A DNA stretch of 64,000 nucleotides from Parasedimentitalea denitrificans (lineage in GTDB: Bacteria; Pseudomonadota; Alphaproteobacteria; Rhodobacterales; Rhodobacteraceae): positions 34,248-98,247 of the forward strand of contig NZ_QHLQ01000016.1 in NCBI RefSeq assembly GCF_011813015.1, read 5' to 3'. The position numbers and the translations under genes were made by a program. A model generated the notes under the pieces. The model made no database searches and had not been told where the DNA came from. It worked only from the letters and a program-made list of their open reading frames with translations. This document shows, one piece after another, positions 16,050 to 25,925 of the stretch. Position 1 is the first letter of the stretch, and the number at the start of each line of letters is the position of its first letter.

Positions 16050-17317
16050 TACTGCCCCTTGAGTCGTTCAATTTTAGCACCAACAGACGACAATTTGCCC
16101 ACCACATGCTCATACCCACGATCCAGATGATAGACTCTGTTCACCAGTGTTTCGCCTTCGGCTGCCAAACCTGCCAGAATCAGCGACACTGAAGCGCGCA
16201 AATCAGTCGCCATCACCGGCGCACCCTTTAACCGGTCAACGCCAGTCACGGTGGCTGTTCCGCCGTGCACGTCAATCTGTGCGCCCATGCGAATCAGTTC
16301 CGGCGCATGCATGAAACGATTCTCGAAAATCTTCTCTTCAAGAACTGAAGTCCCATCGGCGGTGCACAACAATGCCATCATCTGAGCCTGCAAATCCGTC
16401 GGAAAACCTGGGAAAGGCTCTGTCACAACGTCCACGGCTCGGACACGGCCGCTTTTACGCGCAACCTTCAAGCCTTTGTCGGTCTCTTCAACCGAAATCC
16501 CAGCTGCGTCCAGTTTCTCGCAAAACGAAGAGACCAGATCGAGCCGCCCGCCAAGCAATTCCACTTCTCCACCACAAATCGCCGGCGCCAGCATATATGT
16601 GCCCAGCTCGATTCTATCGGTGACCACAGGGTGAGTCGCACCGTGAAGACGGTCAACACCTTGAACGGTGATCGTTGGCGTGCCGTCACCGTCGATCTGG
16701 GCGCCCATCCTGCGCAGGCAATCCGCCAGATCCACGATCTCAGGCTCGCGTGCGGCGTTGTTGATAACAGTTGTACCCTTGGCCAAAGTTGCCGCCATCA
16801 GCACATTTTCAGTCGCCCCTACAGAAACCAAGGGGAAGTCTACGGTGCCGCCCTTTAGCCCACCTGGCGCCTTGGCGTGTACGTAACCGTCTTTCAGCTC
16901 AAGCTCAGCCCCCAGCGCCTCAAGCGCTTTAAGGTGCAGATCAACTGGTCGCGCACCAATGGCACACCCACCGGGCAGAGATACCACTGCATGGCCGTCG
17001 CGCGCCAGCATTGGGCCCAGAACCAGAATCGATGCTCGCATTTTTCGCACGATGTCATAGTCAGCGGTATGGTTGCTAATGTTGTGGCTGGACATCGCCA
17101 GCACTTTTCCATCTTGCAACGATGTAACTTCAGCCCCAAGCGACTGCAGCAACTCGGTCATAGTTTTGATGTCGCTCAGCCGAGGCGCATTGGTCAACGT
17201 CAGCGGTTCATCGCTCAGCAATGTGGCCGGCATCAGTGTCAAACAAGCGTTTTTAGCCCCTGCGATTGGGATTTGACCGCTCAGTTCACCGCCACCGGTT
17301 ACCAAAATACTGTCCAT
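16049..17317 (-). CDS. murA: UDP-N-acetylglucosamine 1-carboxyvinyltransferase
   Basis: A 422-residue protein of the usual length. It contains [17 protein letters not shown] at the N-terminus, the catalytic cysteine in [15 protein letters not shown], and [14 protein letters not shown]. It transfers enolpyruvate to UDP-GlcNAc in the first committed step of peptidoglycan synthesis in the cytoplasm. It is preceded by a small basic protein gene on the same strand and coupled to the DUF2948 gene. Confidence 0.97.
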   Translation of the reverse strand: MDSILVTGGGELSGQIPIAGAKNACLTLMPATLLSDEPLTLTNAPRLSDIKTMTELLQSLGAEVTSLQDGKVLAMSSHNISNHTADYDIVRKMRASILVLGPMLARDGHAVVSLPGGCAIGARPVDLHLKALEALGAELELKDGYVHAKAPGGLKGGTVDFPLVSVGATENVLMAATLAKGTTVINNAAREPEIVDLADCLRRMGAQIDGDGTPTITVQGVDRLHGATHPVVTDRIELGTYMLAPAICGGEVELLGGRLDLVSSFCEKLDAAGISVEETDKGLKVARKSGRVRAVDVVTEPFPGFPTDLQAQMMALLCTADGTSVLEEKIFENRFMHAPELIRMGAQIDVHGGTATVTGVDRLKGAPVMATDLRASVSLILAGLAAEGETLVNRVYHLDRGYEHVVGKLSSVGAKIERLKGQ

Positions 17318-17323
17318 CTGCCG

Positions 17324-17488
17324 TTATCCTTCTGACTTGCCTGTCTGTTTGCCATCAACGCTAGTGCTTGCACGCGCCTTAGCCTGCGACTTACGCCGCG
17401 CCATATTAGCCTTCAACGCGGCCTTTAGCCGGTCTTCGCGTGCAGCGGATTTGCCGTTGCTTTTGGGTATTTTCTTATCTGCCATAAA
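17324..17488 (-). CDS. Small basic hypothetical protein upstream of murA
   Basis: The reading frame from 17488 gives 54 residues, very rich in Lys, Ala and Arg (MADKKIPKSNGKSAARED...), ending six bases before the murA start. Similar short Lys/Ala-rich proteins occur beside murA in related genomes. It probably has no folded core. A nucleic-acid-binding role is possible but unproven. Confidence 0.6.
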   Translation of the reverse strand, partial: FMADKKIPKSNGKSAAREDRLKAALKANMARRKSQAKARASTSVDGKQTGKSEG

Positions 17489-17691
17489 CCCTGTGTAACT
17501 TAGTCTGAAAAAAGCGTCCAGATTGCCCTTGCACAGTTTTGCGATTGCCCCTAAAAGCCCCCTCACCGGCGCTGCAGCGACACAGAAGACTTTGATTTTC
17601 TGCAAAGCATCAGCACCAACGCTTGAGCAACTTAACGATCAGGGTTTTTCCAGAGCCCGCAAGCTGCCAAGTACCATCTGGAAAACAGTGC

Positions 17692-17766
17692 GCTGTGGTA
17701 GCTCAGTGGTAGAGCACACCCTTGGTAAGGGTGAGGTCGGGAGTTCAATCCTCCCTCACAGCACCA
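17692..17766 (+). tRNA. tRNA-Thr(GGT)
   Basis: A full cloverleaf: acceptor GCTGTGG pairs with TCACAGC, the anticodon stem-loop is CACCC-TTGGTAA-GGGTG (anticodon GGT), and CCA is encoded. It stands alone on the plus strand. Confidence 0.95.
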
Positions 17767-18268
17767 TTCTTCTTCGATGCATTCTGACAACAAGCATACA
17801 CCGCACCTAACCGCGTGGTTTATGTCTATTTGCCCTGTCGACTGGTTTCAATTTTGGGCCGCACGCCAATGTGAGGCGATTCGCGTATGTGGTCTTACAT
17901 CAGCATTCCTGCCGTCAAATACGACAACCTGCTCAGAGAGCACATCAGATTCATCGAAACCGCTGAGATGTGGGCGAACCCATGAGAGCTTCCAGCAGAC
18001 CAACGCCCCACGATTGCACCCTCATTTCCTCAAGCAGTCCAGCATAAAACAACCTGAAGAACATACGGGATCGATTGAATACTTCACTGTCCGGAAGACA
18101 AACAAATGCCTCGCGTCGAGAGGTCATCGAAGAGGTGATCTTTCAACGACATTCTTACTCGTAATCGCCCGCCAGAGGCTGAGTAACTAAAAGGAAGAAA
18201 AAAGAGATATTTTTTCCCAACACCCTCTTGCGCGCGCCAGCAAGTAACATTAGACAGCCGCTCACTGA
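17767..18268. other. Gene-free stretch between tRNA-Thr and tRNA-Gln
   Basis: Reading frames here have no recognisable protein character. The segment should include the tRNA-Gln promoter. No repeat or mobile remnant was seen. Confidence 0.5.
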
Positions 18269-18343
18269 TGGGGTGTGGCCAAGTGGTAAGGCAACAGTTT
18301 TTGGTACTGAAGATCGTAGGTTCGAATCCTACCACCCCAGCCA
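18269..18343 (+). tRNA. tRNA-Gln(TTG), island attachment target
   Basis: Acceptor TGGGGTG pairs with CACCCCA, the anticodon is TTG, the T-arm is GTAGG-TTCGAAT-CCTAC, and CCA is encoded. The anticodon stem ACAGT/ACTGA has an A-A mismatch at its outermost pair. From the T-loop to CCA the sequence is part of the attL repeat, so island integration leaves the tRNA intact. Confidence 0.93.
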
Positions 18344-18345
18344 GT
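18324..18345 (+). repeat. attL core of the tRNA-Gln island
   Basis: A 22-bp sequence (GAATCCTACC...CAGCCAGT) covering the 3' part of tRNA-Gln plus two bases. It is identical to 63901-63922 in the same orientation. Confidence 0.9.
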
Positions 18346-18386
18346 TTTCTCTCAAAAGCAAGCAAAATAAGGGTCTTTTAGCCCCT

Positions 18387-20624
18387 TTGAACTGCTGTGT
18401 ATCCCAGTCTTCTGTAGATGGGATACAGAGTGAGATACATAGCACACCAATCCGGAGCCGCTCAAAGCGGCGGGCCCGTCACCGCGCAGGCCCCTACCTC
18501 GTGCGTCGAGGTCGAATTTTCTACTTCATGAAACGATTTCCCCGAATTTTTTTCGAGGGGGAACCAAACCGATTTCTGCGTCTTTCTTTACGGACAGATC
18601 TCCCGTTCGACGCCGTGATGCGAGCCGGAAAGCTCCTCTCGGTCTACGAGCAAAAGGAACCGGAAATCGTGGACGCCCTGGAACGTAAAGAAATATCGAC
18701 AGAAGATGCGCAGGCTCTCTTGAATGAGATGCTGCGCCAAGCTCTAAAACGGATTCTCGATGAGCAGTCCGCTGATCGCGGCCTTTCAGATTGTGAAATC
18801 GACGGGCGGATTGAAACCCTAAAGGAAGAAAACCGTTTCTTAAGGCAGACCATGCGCCAGCGGGACTGGACACAGGCGCAGACTTTGTTGGAGACGGCGG
18901 GCCATGAAATCTCGGTGGGCGTTCCATCACTCGCCCCTTCTGATCTTGGTCGTCGAGCGACCTCCCTGAAGCGTCAGATCAACAAGGCAGAAATAGAAGC
19001 ACTTGATGGTGAAGACATCCGGGTCGCCGCAGCAAGTCTTCTCACCGCAGACGAAAGAGAGAACTTCGATCGCTTCGTCGCCGGGGAAGTCAGGATTTCA
19101 GCTGCAATTAGTAGCGCAATGGAGCACGCGACATCGAGGGACATGGAGAGAAAATTTTCGGCCACAGGTAGCATCGCTCTTGAATTTTTTGGGGACATTC
19201 CCCTCAGCACCTTAAACTCGGACAAAGTGAAAAAGCTGATGTGGTTCATTCAACAAATCCCAGCAGTCCATGGCAAGAAACATGGCAACAATCGCTATGT
19301 TCATGATCGGAAAAAAGCTTCAAAGCGAGAAGAGATTGAATGGGCGGATCTGGAAGATATGGGGCACCGCGCTGCGATTGAATCCAATGATCTACTCTCC
19401 TTGCCTGAAAAACGTGCTCGTCTTGCTGAGGTTCTGGTGGCGAGGCTTACGATGACGACGGTCAAGCATCATCTAAATCGCCTTCACAGTATCATCCGCA
19501 ATGCAGAGGAGAACCTTCGGTACAAGGGGCAAACCCGTTTTCTGAGCCAGGCCAAAATGGAGGCGCATATCAGTAAGGAAAGCGGCCAGAAATCTGATCC
19601 ACTGTTCATTCGAAAGGAAAAGAACAAAGAACGGGAAGTCTGGACAAATGAACGACTTCAGAAACTGCTGCTGTCACCGGTCTACACGGGATGCGCTTCA
19701 AAGCATCGTCGATGGACGTCGGGGGAGGTGATTGTTCGAGACGCAAGCTATTGGGTTCCGCTTATTGTTATGACACTCGGCACAAGAATTCTTGAGGTTC
19801 TTCAGCTGAAGAAAACCGATATGGTCGTTCGCAACGGCGTGTTGAGCGTCATGCTTGGAATTACGTCGGAACACCGCGTAAAGAACAGCGATTCCAAAAG
19901 AACTATTCCTTTGCCGCAGCTTCTTCTCGATTTGGGCTTCGCCGAGTGGGTGCATTCCTTACCTGCTGAACAACTCCTGCTCTTTCCCGAACCTGCGGCG
20001 GGCGCAGACATTGCTGCCATTTCCGGAAATTTTGGAAAGCGCCTTAAAACGTTGTACCGCCACCTTGAGGTCGCGGATTGGAACGAGGACTTCTATGCAT
20101 TGCGTAAGACATTGAGCAGCGCACTCGACGATGCAGGCGTTTCTGAGAGCCGCCGTCAGGCAATTGCTGGTCATAGCGGTGGGACAATACTCAACAGGTC
20201 CTACACTCGGCAAAATGTATTGACATTGAAATCCGACCTCGAAAAGTTCGATCTAAAATTGACGATCTCATATTCAGAACAGCATGGTTATCCGATCATC
20301 GCAAGTTGCGACCTTGTCGCCAAGCCAGTTGCAAAGGTCGAGGTCGAACTTAGTGAAGATGAAACTGCAAGCGTGGTGCGAGTCATTTCTCAAAACACCG
20401 GGAAGGTTCTAATCAGGGTCTCTGTCTCGAGGAAACTGCAAAAGGCATCTCTGTCGGCGAATGGAACCTGTTGGACACCCAAAAAGACCGCCATTAGGCT
20501 ACGTGAAATAGGTGAGACGCACTCGCTGTTATTGCCGCGCATCCCACAATGTAGGCAAGCCATAGAAAGCCTTCTGACGCTGGCTTATGTTTCAGAGGGC
20601 TCCCCGGCAGCAGAAGCACAATAA
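18387..20624 (+). CDS. int: Tyrosine-type site-specific integrase
   Basis: A protein of about 745 residues. The N-terminus PYLVRRGRIFYFMKRFP is the beta-hairpin seen in the DUF6538-type integrases of Rhodobacterales. In the C-terminal catalytic domain, GTRILEV (Arg), a Lys near KNSDSKRTIPL, ALRKTLSS (second Arg; the usual His before it is not seen), AGHSGG (His) and NRSYTRQ (nucleophile Tyr) can be read. The frame is open through the tRNA, so the start is uncertain: TTG at 18387 is the first usable codon past the tRNA, and ATG 18528 would cut the DUF6538 segment. It should catalyse integration at tRNA-Gln. Confidence 0.85.
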   Translation: MNCCVSQSSVDGIQSEIHSTPIRSRSKRRARHRAGPYLVRRGRIFYFMKRFPRIFFEGEPNRFLRLSLRTDLPFDAVMRAGKLLSVYEQKEPEIVDALERKEISTEDAQALLNEMLRQALKRILDEQSADRGLSDCEIDGRIETLKEENRFLRQTMRQRDWTQAQTLLETAGHEISVGVPSLAPSDLGRRATSLKRQINKAEIEALDGEDIRVAAASLLTADERENFDRFVAGEVRISAAISSAMEHATSRDMERKFSATGSIALEFFGDIPLSTLNSDKVKKLMWFIQQIPAVHGKKHGNNRYVHDRKKASKREEIEWADLEDMGHRAAIESNDLLSLPEKRARLAEVLVARLTMTTVKHHLNRLHSIIRNAEENLRYKGQTRFLSQAKMEAHISKESGQKSDPLFIRKEKNKEREVWTNERLQKLLLSPVYTGCASKHRRWTSGEVIVRDASYWVPLIVMTLGTRILEVLQLKKTDMVVRNGVLSVMLGITSEHRVKNSDSKRTIPLPQLLLDLGFAEWVHSLPAEQLLLFPEPAAGADIAAISGNFGKRLKTLYRHLEVADWNEDFYALRKTLSSALDDAGVSESRRQAIAGHSGGTILNRSYTRQNVLTLKSDLEKFDLKLTISYSEQHGYPIIASCDLVAKPVAKVEVELSEDETASVVRVISQNTGKVLIRVSVSRKLQKASLSANGTCWTPKKTAIRLREIGETHSLLLPRIPQCRQAIESLLTLAYVSEGSPAAEAQ

Positions 20625-21137
20625 TAGTCCATTGCGACGCCCAGCCGAGCTTGCGGGGCCGTTAGGAAGGGCATGTCCTCATACTGTGTTGGTCCGCTTC
20701 GAGCCCAACGTGCTGAGTGGTGCGGTATGTCATCGACTACATCGCAATACTTGGTCCAGCCTACCTCGCCGGACCTCTCAAAGGCATGCGCAGCAACATG
20801 AACGGCGCCAGGCCAGCGGAAATGCCGGGTCTGTGGAATGCAGCCATTCTTGGGGTGCCTCTTTTGAGCCAGAAGACGACATTCTAACATTCAGATTGAA
20901 AGCTGAACGTCGCTCTGGCGCACTGATGCGTCATTAAGCCTACCGAACGGCGCTCTTAAACGAGCGGCTTTCGAGCACCTGCAGGCGCTTGCCTAATCAC
21001 TTTTTTGCCTGACGAAAACGACGGCCCTCTCGCTGGGCTGCCGTTCTTTCATTGGTTTCCAAAAAAGAAAACAAACCATTTTTTTGCCGTCTGAAAACCC
21101 GCCCCACGTCCTTCCTACACAAATAGGAAGGACTAAA
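20625..21137. other. Intergenic stretch after the integrase, with an imperfect hairpin
   Basis: No gene is seen over about 510 bases. At 21017-21045, AACGACGGCCC pairs imperfectly with GGGCTGCCGTT and is followed by CTTTC. This could end the integrase transcript or be a recombinase site for the next module. Confidence 0.4.
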
Positions 21138-21362
21138 ATGAAGACCCCCAAATACTACTCTGTTCTGGAGATTGCTGACATCTTCGGGCGCAATCCGCGC
21201 ACAATTAGAGATTGGATCACCAAGGGCTGCCCGACAGCTGGTGGCACAGTCCGGCTTAGAGCCACCAAACTTGGTCGGTCCTGGGACATTAAAGATGAGT
21301 GGTTGCTTTTGTTCGAACATCGAATCCGGCCCGACGATGAGAAGCCGGAATTCGATCTCTAA
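21138..21362 (+). CDS. Small HTH protein, excisionase-like
   Basis: A 74-residue protein. KYYSVLEIADIFGRNPRT and IRDWITKGCPTAGG form a winged or MerR-type helix-turn-helix as in excisionases and small recombination directionality factors; TKLGRSWDIKDEWL completes the wing. The ATG at 21138 has AGGAAGGA five bases upstream. It lies 27 bp before the first recombinase gene on the same strand, so it likely regulates or assists that recombinase pair. Confidence 0.65.
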   Translation: MKTPKYYSVLEIADIFGRNPRTIRDWITKGCPTAGGTVRLRATKLGRSWDIKDEWLLLFEHRIRPDDEKPEFDL

Positions 21363-21389
21363 CATTCAGACAACCAGAGAGCCCACGAC

Positions 21390-23522
21390 ATGACTCATAT
21401 TGATGCATTGAAATGCTATTTGACTGACACAAGCGAGTCCATGAGATCCCTCTCGCTCAGAGCGGGGCTTGGAGCAAAAGCTGTATCCGATATCCTCAAT
21501 GGCTCCAGTAAGAGACCGACGTGCCAAACTCTGTCCAGACTTTCGCAAGCCATCGGTCAGAAATTGGAGGTTTCTGAAACAAATGACCCCCAGACCTACG
21601 CAGAGCTTTTCGTAGCGCTGGAAGGGAAGGCAAAATCTGGTGATGCACGAGCCCCGCGGCTTGTGCGTCGCCTAAAATGGCTTCTGCGCAAGACCGGCTG
21701 GGTGAAACAAACCAAGCCCGTGTGTCGTCGCGAAGTCATCGAGTTATTCGAAGGGTCGACCGCCGCAACATTCGATCTGAGTGTGGGGAGTTTTTCAACC
21801 TACAAGAGTGAAGTCCTGGCTGCGATAGGCGAAGTTGAGCCTCCGATGCGCCCGCGTGGCATCAATGACATCGAAGGTCTATATTTCGACCTGCATGGAC
21901 AGATACGGGATAGCAACTATCCTTTGGACCTTAAAAACGCATGCGGCTCATTTTTAGTTTTCTTACACGAGAACGACATCCAACCTCAGGAAATTTCCAC
22001 AGATGTATTGACTCGGTATTACGAATACCGCCTTGCCGTTTCTCCGAAAGGAGCGCGGCAATGTTGTAAACACGTAAAGCGTATGACTGCGCTTCTGGGC
22101 AAACTGAATGCTGATGTTCAGTTCCAATCCCTTGGGTTCCGGAGCGTGGCGCATCCGTTTGGAGACCGGCGTGACAAGTTTGGTGTCGATGACGGGATCG
22201 TCGCCCCTCTTCTCAAAGAATTTGATGAAAAGGTGACGCCTTGGGTGACTGGGAAAGTGTCGCGAGACGGCCTCAGCCGTGAGGCCTTTGTTCGCGAACT
22301 CGACGAGGAGGATGCGAAAGGCATTGCCCAAGCCGACTTAAAAAAAGCAAAGCTTGCCATGTTCACCCGCCAGGTAACCGAAAAACGGAAATCTGATACT
22401 AAAAAACGGAAGGCCAAATTTACGAACCGTGGGTTTCTTGTCGGAAACCAAATCTGGTCGCAACGGACACTTGGTGTGCGGCGCGGCTATATCGTTGCGT
22501 GTTCCAAGGCGCTTTTTGCGAATAGCGGTTTTCAAATTACAAATATTTACGAACTGACCGATCCTGAAGTTGTTGAAGCAATTGCAATTTCTCTGGAAGG
22601 CGCACAGGACGCAGATGAATTTGGAAGCGAATACGTCCCTGGAATTCTCAAGGCTCTTGTGAAAATCGCTCGCGATTTTGTTGTACGCGATGCTGAAGAA
22701 GTGGAGGAAATCGCGAATCTCATTGATGCATATCAGACGGGTCGAACTGGAATTGCCCCGCGAAACAAGGCCAAACTTCAGGAGTTTACCAGTAAGCGCA
22801 TCGACCGGTTTCTTTCCGTGTCAGATGCGGTTGTTCGAGACCTAAATCATGAAGTCGATCGTAAGCGCATAGCAGTGAAGAAAGAAACCGGACGGCTTCC
22901 TGCCCGCAAAGATGTTTTTGATGATCAGATGGTCCGAGACGTGATGGTTGCGGTTGCTCATGACATCATGCTGGCACGTGCTCCTCGGTCCGAAAATCTG
23001 CTGGCGATTGAATTGAGCTGGATCGGGTGGAGGCAGGACAAGGCACGTATTGTCGTGCCAAGTGCTCTGGTGAAGCACCGGGACAACAGTGATCTGGATC
23101 TGGTAATACCACTGGGAGAACGTCAAAGCCGACTACTGCGGCTCTATATCGACGAACTCAGGGAAAAAGCGCTGATGCCCGGCGATGAGAAAAACCCGTA
23201 TCTCTTTCCTCGTCAGCCGGGAGGTGTCTTTGTTCCGAACCATTACAACGCGAACCTTCTTAAGCGGCTCTGCAAACGGGTCCACGAAGTTGTGGGTGTC
23301 AAAATCAATCCGCATCTTTATCGGCATCTTATTGGATGGATGTGGCTTCGCGATGACACCAGTCGATTGCCAGATGTGCAGAAAATTCTGGGCCATAAGT
23401 CGCTGGAGACGACTCTCGATTACTACGCTGAAATCGACGAGGAAATCTCACTTCAGCATTGGAATGACTTCCTCAACGCTAAAGACGAAAAGAAAGACAA
23501 AAAGAAAAATGGAACAGGTTGA
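21390..23522 (+). CDS. Tyrosine recombinase with N-terminal XRE-like HTH
   Basis: A 710-residue protein. Residues 15-60 (SMRSLSLRAGLGAKAVSDIL) resemble an XRE helix-turn-helix, a rare fusion. The catalytic core sits at the C-terminus: ARAPRSENLL (Arg, about 534), VKHRDN (Lys, about 561), HLYRHLIGW (His and Arg, about 640), ILGHKSLETT (His) and DYYAEI (Tyr, about 677). All catalytic positions are present, so it should be active. Its 3' end overlaps the next recombinase by 14 bp. The pair is separate from the tRNA-Gln integrase and may be a nested mobile module. Confidence 0.85.
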   Translation: MTHIDALKCYLTDTSESMRSLSLRAGLGAKAVSDILNGSSKRPTCQTLSRLSQAIGQKLEVSETNDPQTYAELFVALEGKAKSGDARAPRLVRRLKWLLRKTGWVKQTKPVCRREVIELFEGSTAATFDLSVGSFSTYKSEVLAAIGEVEPPMRPRGINDIEGLYFDLHGQIRDSNYPLDLKNACGSFLVFLHENDIQPQEISTDVLTRYYEYRLAVSPKGARQCCKHVKRMTALLGKLNADVQFQSLGFRSVAHPFGDRRDKFGVDDGIVAPLLKEFDEKVTPWVTGKVSRDGLSREAFVRELDEEDAKGIAQADLKKAKLAMFTRQVTEKRKSDTKKRKAKFTNRGFLVGNQIWSQRTLGVRRGYIVACSKALFANSGFQITNIYELTDPEVVEAIAISLEGAQDADEFGSEYVPGILKALVKIARDFVVRDAEEVEEIANLIDAYQTGRTGIAPRNKAKLQEFTSKRIDRFLSVSDAVVRDLNHEVDRKRIAVKKETGRLPARKDVFDDQMVRDVMVAVAHDIMLARAPRSENLLAIELSWIGWRQDKARIVVPSALVKHRDNSDLDLVIPLGERQSRLLRLYIDELREKALMPGDEKNPYLFPRQPGGVFVPNHYNANLLKRLCKRVHEVVGVKINPHLYRHLIGWMWLRDDTSRLPDVQKILGHKSLETTLDYYAEIDEEISLQHWNDFLNAKDEKKDKKKNGTG

Positions 23523-24876
23523 GCGCGCCCTTTCAGAGGGGAAATACCAAAAAAATGTTTCGAGCATTATGTGCGCGCTTCGACAAGCACTTGCGACTGA
23601 AATCGAAAGTGGGAATGCGCCATCTCCGAAGCGTTTGAGAGAAATCCTGGAAAGGCGATCTGATGAAATCGGGCACCAGTCCGCCAGCACTGAATTTGGC
23701 TACCTTCAGATTGGTGCAGCTCACATCTGGGGGGCGGAGGAGACAGCCCATTTCGGCAGGGTTCTTAGGGAATTCAGAGTTTCGGAAAAGGCCCCGGCGG
23801 TAACGAAATGGGAAAGGGTGGAAGGTGCTATTCCAACCTTGCCCAGGGAATGGCATCAGCCGATGTTTGCCTGTTTCAAGACGAGTAACGGATGGACGCC
23901 AGGTAAGCCTAAACATGCGGTTTGGAGTCCAGATTATTTCCACAGTGTTGTTAGAGCACTTGCCCGGTGGGCTCAGTGGTGCGGCATTGAAGGGAGCTCC
24001 TTGACGCCTACTGGGCAAGCTTTTGACGCTTATGCCAGCTACTTGGTGGACAGTGACGTGACTCCAGGCACAGTTGGCAATTACTTGGATAGGATCATCT
24101 CGGGATTTGCAGTGGTGTTGCAACCCGGATTTTCGTCACAAGCCTGCTTATTCGTGCGCGATGAATGGAAAGAACGAGCAAAAAAATCGGCTCCCAAAAC
24201 CAAGTCAGGTAATCAGCTCGTGTCGGCAAAAGCGATTTACGATTTTGGGTTTGATCAGATCGAAATGGCGCGCAAGATGCCAGTGCGAAACCTGAGCGCT
24301 GCAATTCTCTTCAGAAACGGCCTGCTGCATATCATCGGTATCGCGTTACCAGAGCGCGCACGTGCGCTTTCTCACCTGAAATTTGATACGACCATCTGTC
24401 TTCTCGAATTTCCGCTTGTTAGGGTTTCCCTTCCTGGGAGCGCCCTGAAACGAAGACAAACGGCAAAGCACCGTTCGGGATATACTAAGGTCTTCGAGAA
24501 TCCGAAGCTGTGGGAGGTTCTTGTGGAGTACAGGTCAGATTATCGGCCGATATTCGATGGAGGGAATTGTTTATTCCCTTCCAAGAATGCAGTTGGCCAG
24601 CGGTTAGCCAGCGGTCGAATTGGCCAAATTGTAGGCAATGCTACCAAAAAACGATTTGGTGTTCGTATCACAATCCACCGGTTCCGGGACAATGTCGCCA
24701 CTGATGCGTCCGAAGAGTTGGAGAACGGTGCCATGATCGGGGCTGGAGTGCTCGGACACAAGTCACAGGAAACTATGGAGCGTCATTATGACCACTCTAC
24801 GGGTAGCCGCGCGGCCAAAGACCTCGCGGACTTTGTTGGAAGCAAGCAAAATGGAGATGAGGAACTGAAACTATGA
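23509..24876 (+). CDS. Second tyrosine recombinase
   Basis: A 455-residue protein from the ATG at 23509, which overlaps the end of the previous recombinase; a much longer in-frame extension lies inside that gene and is discarded. Catalytic residues are visible in LPERARALS (Arg, about 281), TAKHRSG (Lys), HRFRDNVATD (His and Arg, about 389), LGHKSQET (His) and RHYDHS (Tyr). Overlapping recombinase genes acting together are known from the RIT and GInt families of mobile elements. Here there are two plus a small HTH protein. Confidence 0.85.
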   Translation: MEQVERALSEGKYQKNVSSIMCALRQALATEIESGNAPSPKRLREILERRSDEIGHQSASTEFGYLQIGAAHIWGAEETAHFGRVLREFRVSEKAPAVTKWERVEGAIPTLPREWHQPMFACFKTSNGWTPGKPKHAVWSPDYFHSVVRALARWAQWCGIEGSSLTPTGQAFDAYASYLVDSDVTPGTVGNYLDRIISGFAVVLQPGFSSQACLFVRDEWKERAKKSAPKTKSGNQLVSAKAIYDFGFDQIEMARKMPVRNLSAAILFRNGLLHIIGIALPERARALSHLKFDTTICLLEFPLVRVSLPGSALKRRQTAKHRSGYTKVFENPKLWEVLVEYRSDYRPIFDGGNCLFPSKNAVGQRLASGRIGQIVGNATKKRFGVRITIHRFRDNVATDASEELENGAMIGAGVLGHKSQETMERHYDHSTGSRAAKDLADFVGSKQNGDEELKL

Positions 24877-25112
24877 CAATTTGGCTTGTAGATGTGGGAT
24901 TGCAGCAGAAAATGGCACGTAGGTATGAGTTGCGCTATTAAAGTGGTCCTTGTTGATCAGTAGGTACATGGGCGGCCAATAGCCCATCGGCACGAGGAGT
25001 GCGAAAGACAACGCTCCTTCAAAGGTGGGCCGGGCATAGTCAGAAAACGGCAATCAAACCATGTTCCTGATTTCCGAAAATTATCTCACTTCATTTGTAT
25101 AGACATCAGTCC

Positions 25113-25142
25113 GATGGTAACGCTGGTAATGCCGTTACCATC
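25113..25142. promoter_or_regulatory. Palindromic operator of the KfrA-like gene
   Basis: GATGGTAACG (25113-25122) and its exact complement CGTTACCATC (25133-25142) are separated by 10 bp, with another GGTAA in the spacer. It ends 19 bp before the ATG at 25162 and covers the likely promoter, as expected for KfrA-type autorepression. A related half-site, GGTTACCAC, lies just past the gene near 25749. Confidence 0.6.
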
Positions 25143-25161
25143 CAGAAAATGGAGTACCACA

Positions 25162-25698
25162 ATGGCAACTGCTTCTAACTTGTTGAAGAAAGACTATATC
25201 GCTCTTGCAGAGACAGCCATCTTACAACTTGAAGAGCAAGGCATCAGCCCCTCCATTGCGAAGGTACGCGAAATCACAGGCGGCTCAAATCGTGACGTGT
25301 TGCCTGCATACAGACATGCCATAGATCGCCTGCAGGAACGGCGTGATCGTGATCTCAAAGCGCCTGCAATGCCGGCAGAACTTGAACATAAACTTTCTGA
25401 GCTGTGGCCGCTTGCATACGAATGTGCGTCACGTGAATTTCGTCCGCTGGTTCGTGTCGCAGAAGGTGAAAAAGAGAGAGCTCAGACGCGTGTCCTTGAA
25501 ATCGAAAAGCTTGTGTCCGAAGTCGAACTCGAAATGGAAGATTGGCAGCTTCGTGCTGAGATAGCCGAAAATCTGGTCGCTAAGTTGGAGCGTAAAAACT
25601 CCGAGCTGAGGCATGAATTTGAAAAGGCTGAAGTTCGCCTCGCTGAGCGAGCTGTTATTGTCAGAGCTCTAAAGGATTCAATCGCCGTCACTCCGTAG
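25162..25698 (+). CDS. KfrA-like DNA-binding protein
   Basis: A 178-residue protein. Residues 10-60 (YIALAETAILQLEEQG, VREITGGSNRDVLPAYRHA) are the KfrA N-terminal DNA-binding domain. Residues 80-170 are a continuous charged coiled coil (EIEKLVSEVELEMEDW, AEIAENLVAKLERK). The start at 25162 is chosen because the upstream in-frame ATG lies inside the operator palindrome. KfrA proteins bind operator DNA and may contribute to partition or gene silencing. On an island it could stabilise the element or control the recombinases upstream. Confidence 0.8.
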   Translation: MATASNLLKKDYIALAETAILQLEEQGISPSIAKVREITGGSNRDVLPAYRHAIDRLQERRDRDLKAPAMPAELEHKLSELWPLAYECASREFRPLVRVAEGEKERAQTRVLEIEKLVSEVELEMEDWQLRAEIAENLVAKLERKNSELRHEFEKAEVRLAERAVIVRALKDSIAVTP

Positions 25699-25925
25699 GG
25701 TTTCAAACTGCTTAGGGATATAAGCCTCATTTTCGAAATTTTAGAAGGGGTTACCACTCATGAAACACCGCGGTCCCTTGGCAATGGCGTCTCAGAATAT
25801 TTCTCACCGATCCGGTGGAACTCTCCGGTAACGCTCGGTCCTGAGTTGCCGTTGATGGCCTTCCTGTGAAACGGCTCTTCGGCCCATCAAAGGGGACATC
25901 CGTCGACGCGCCGTTTACAGGATGC

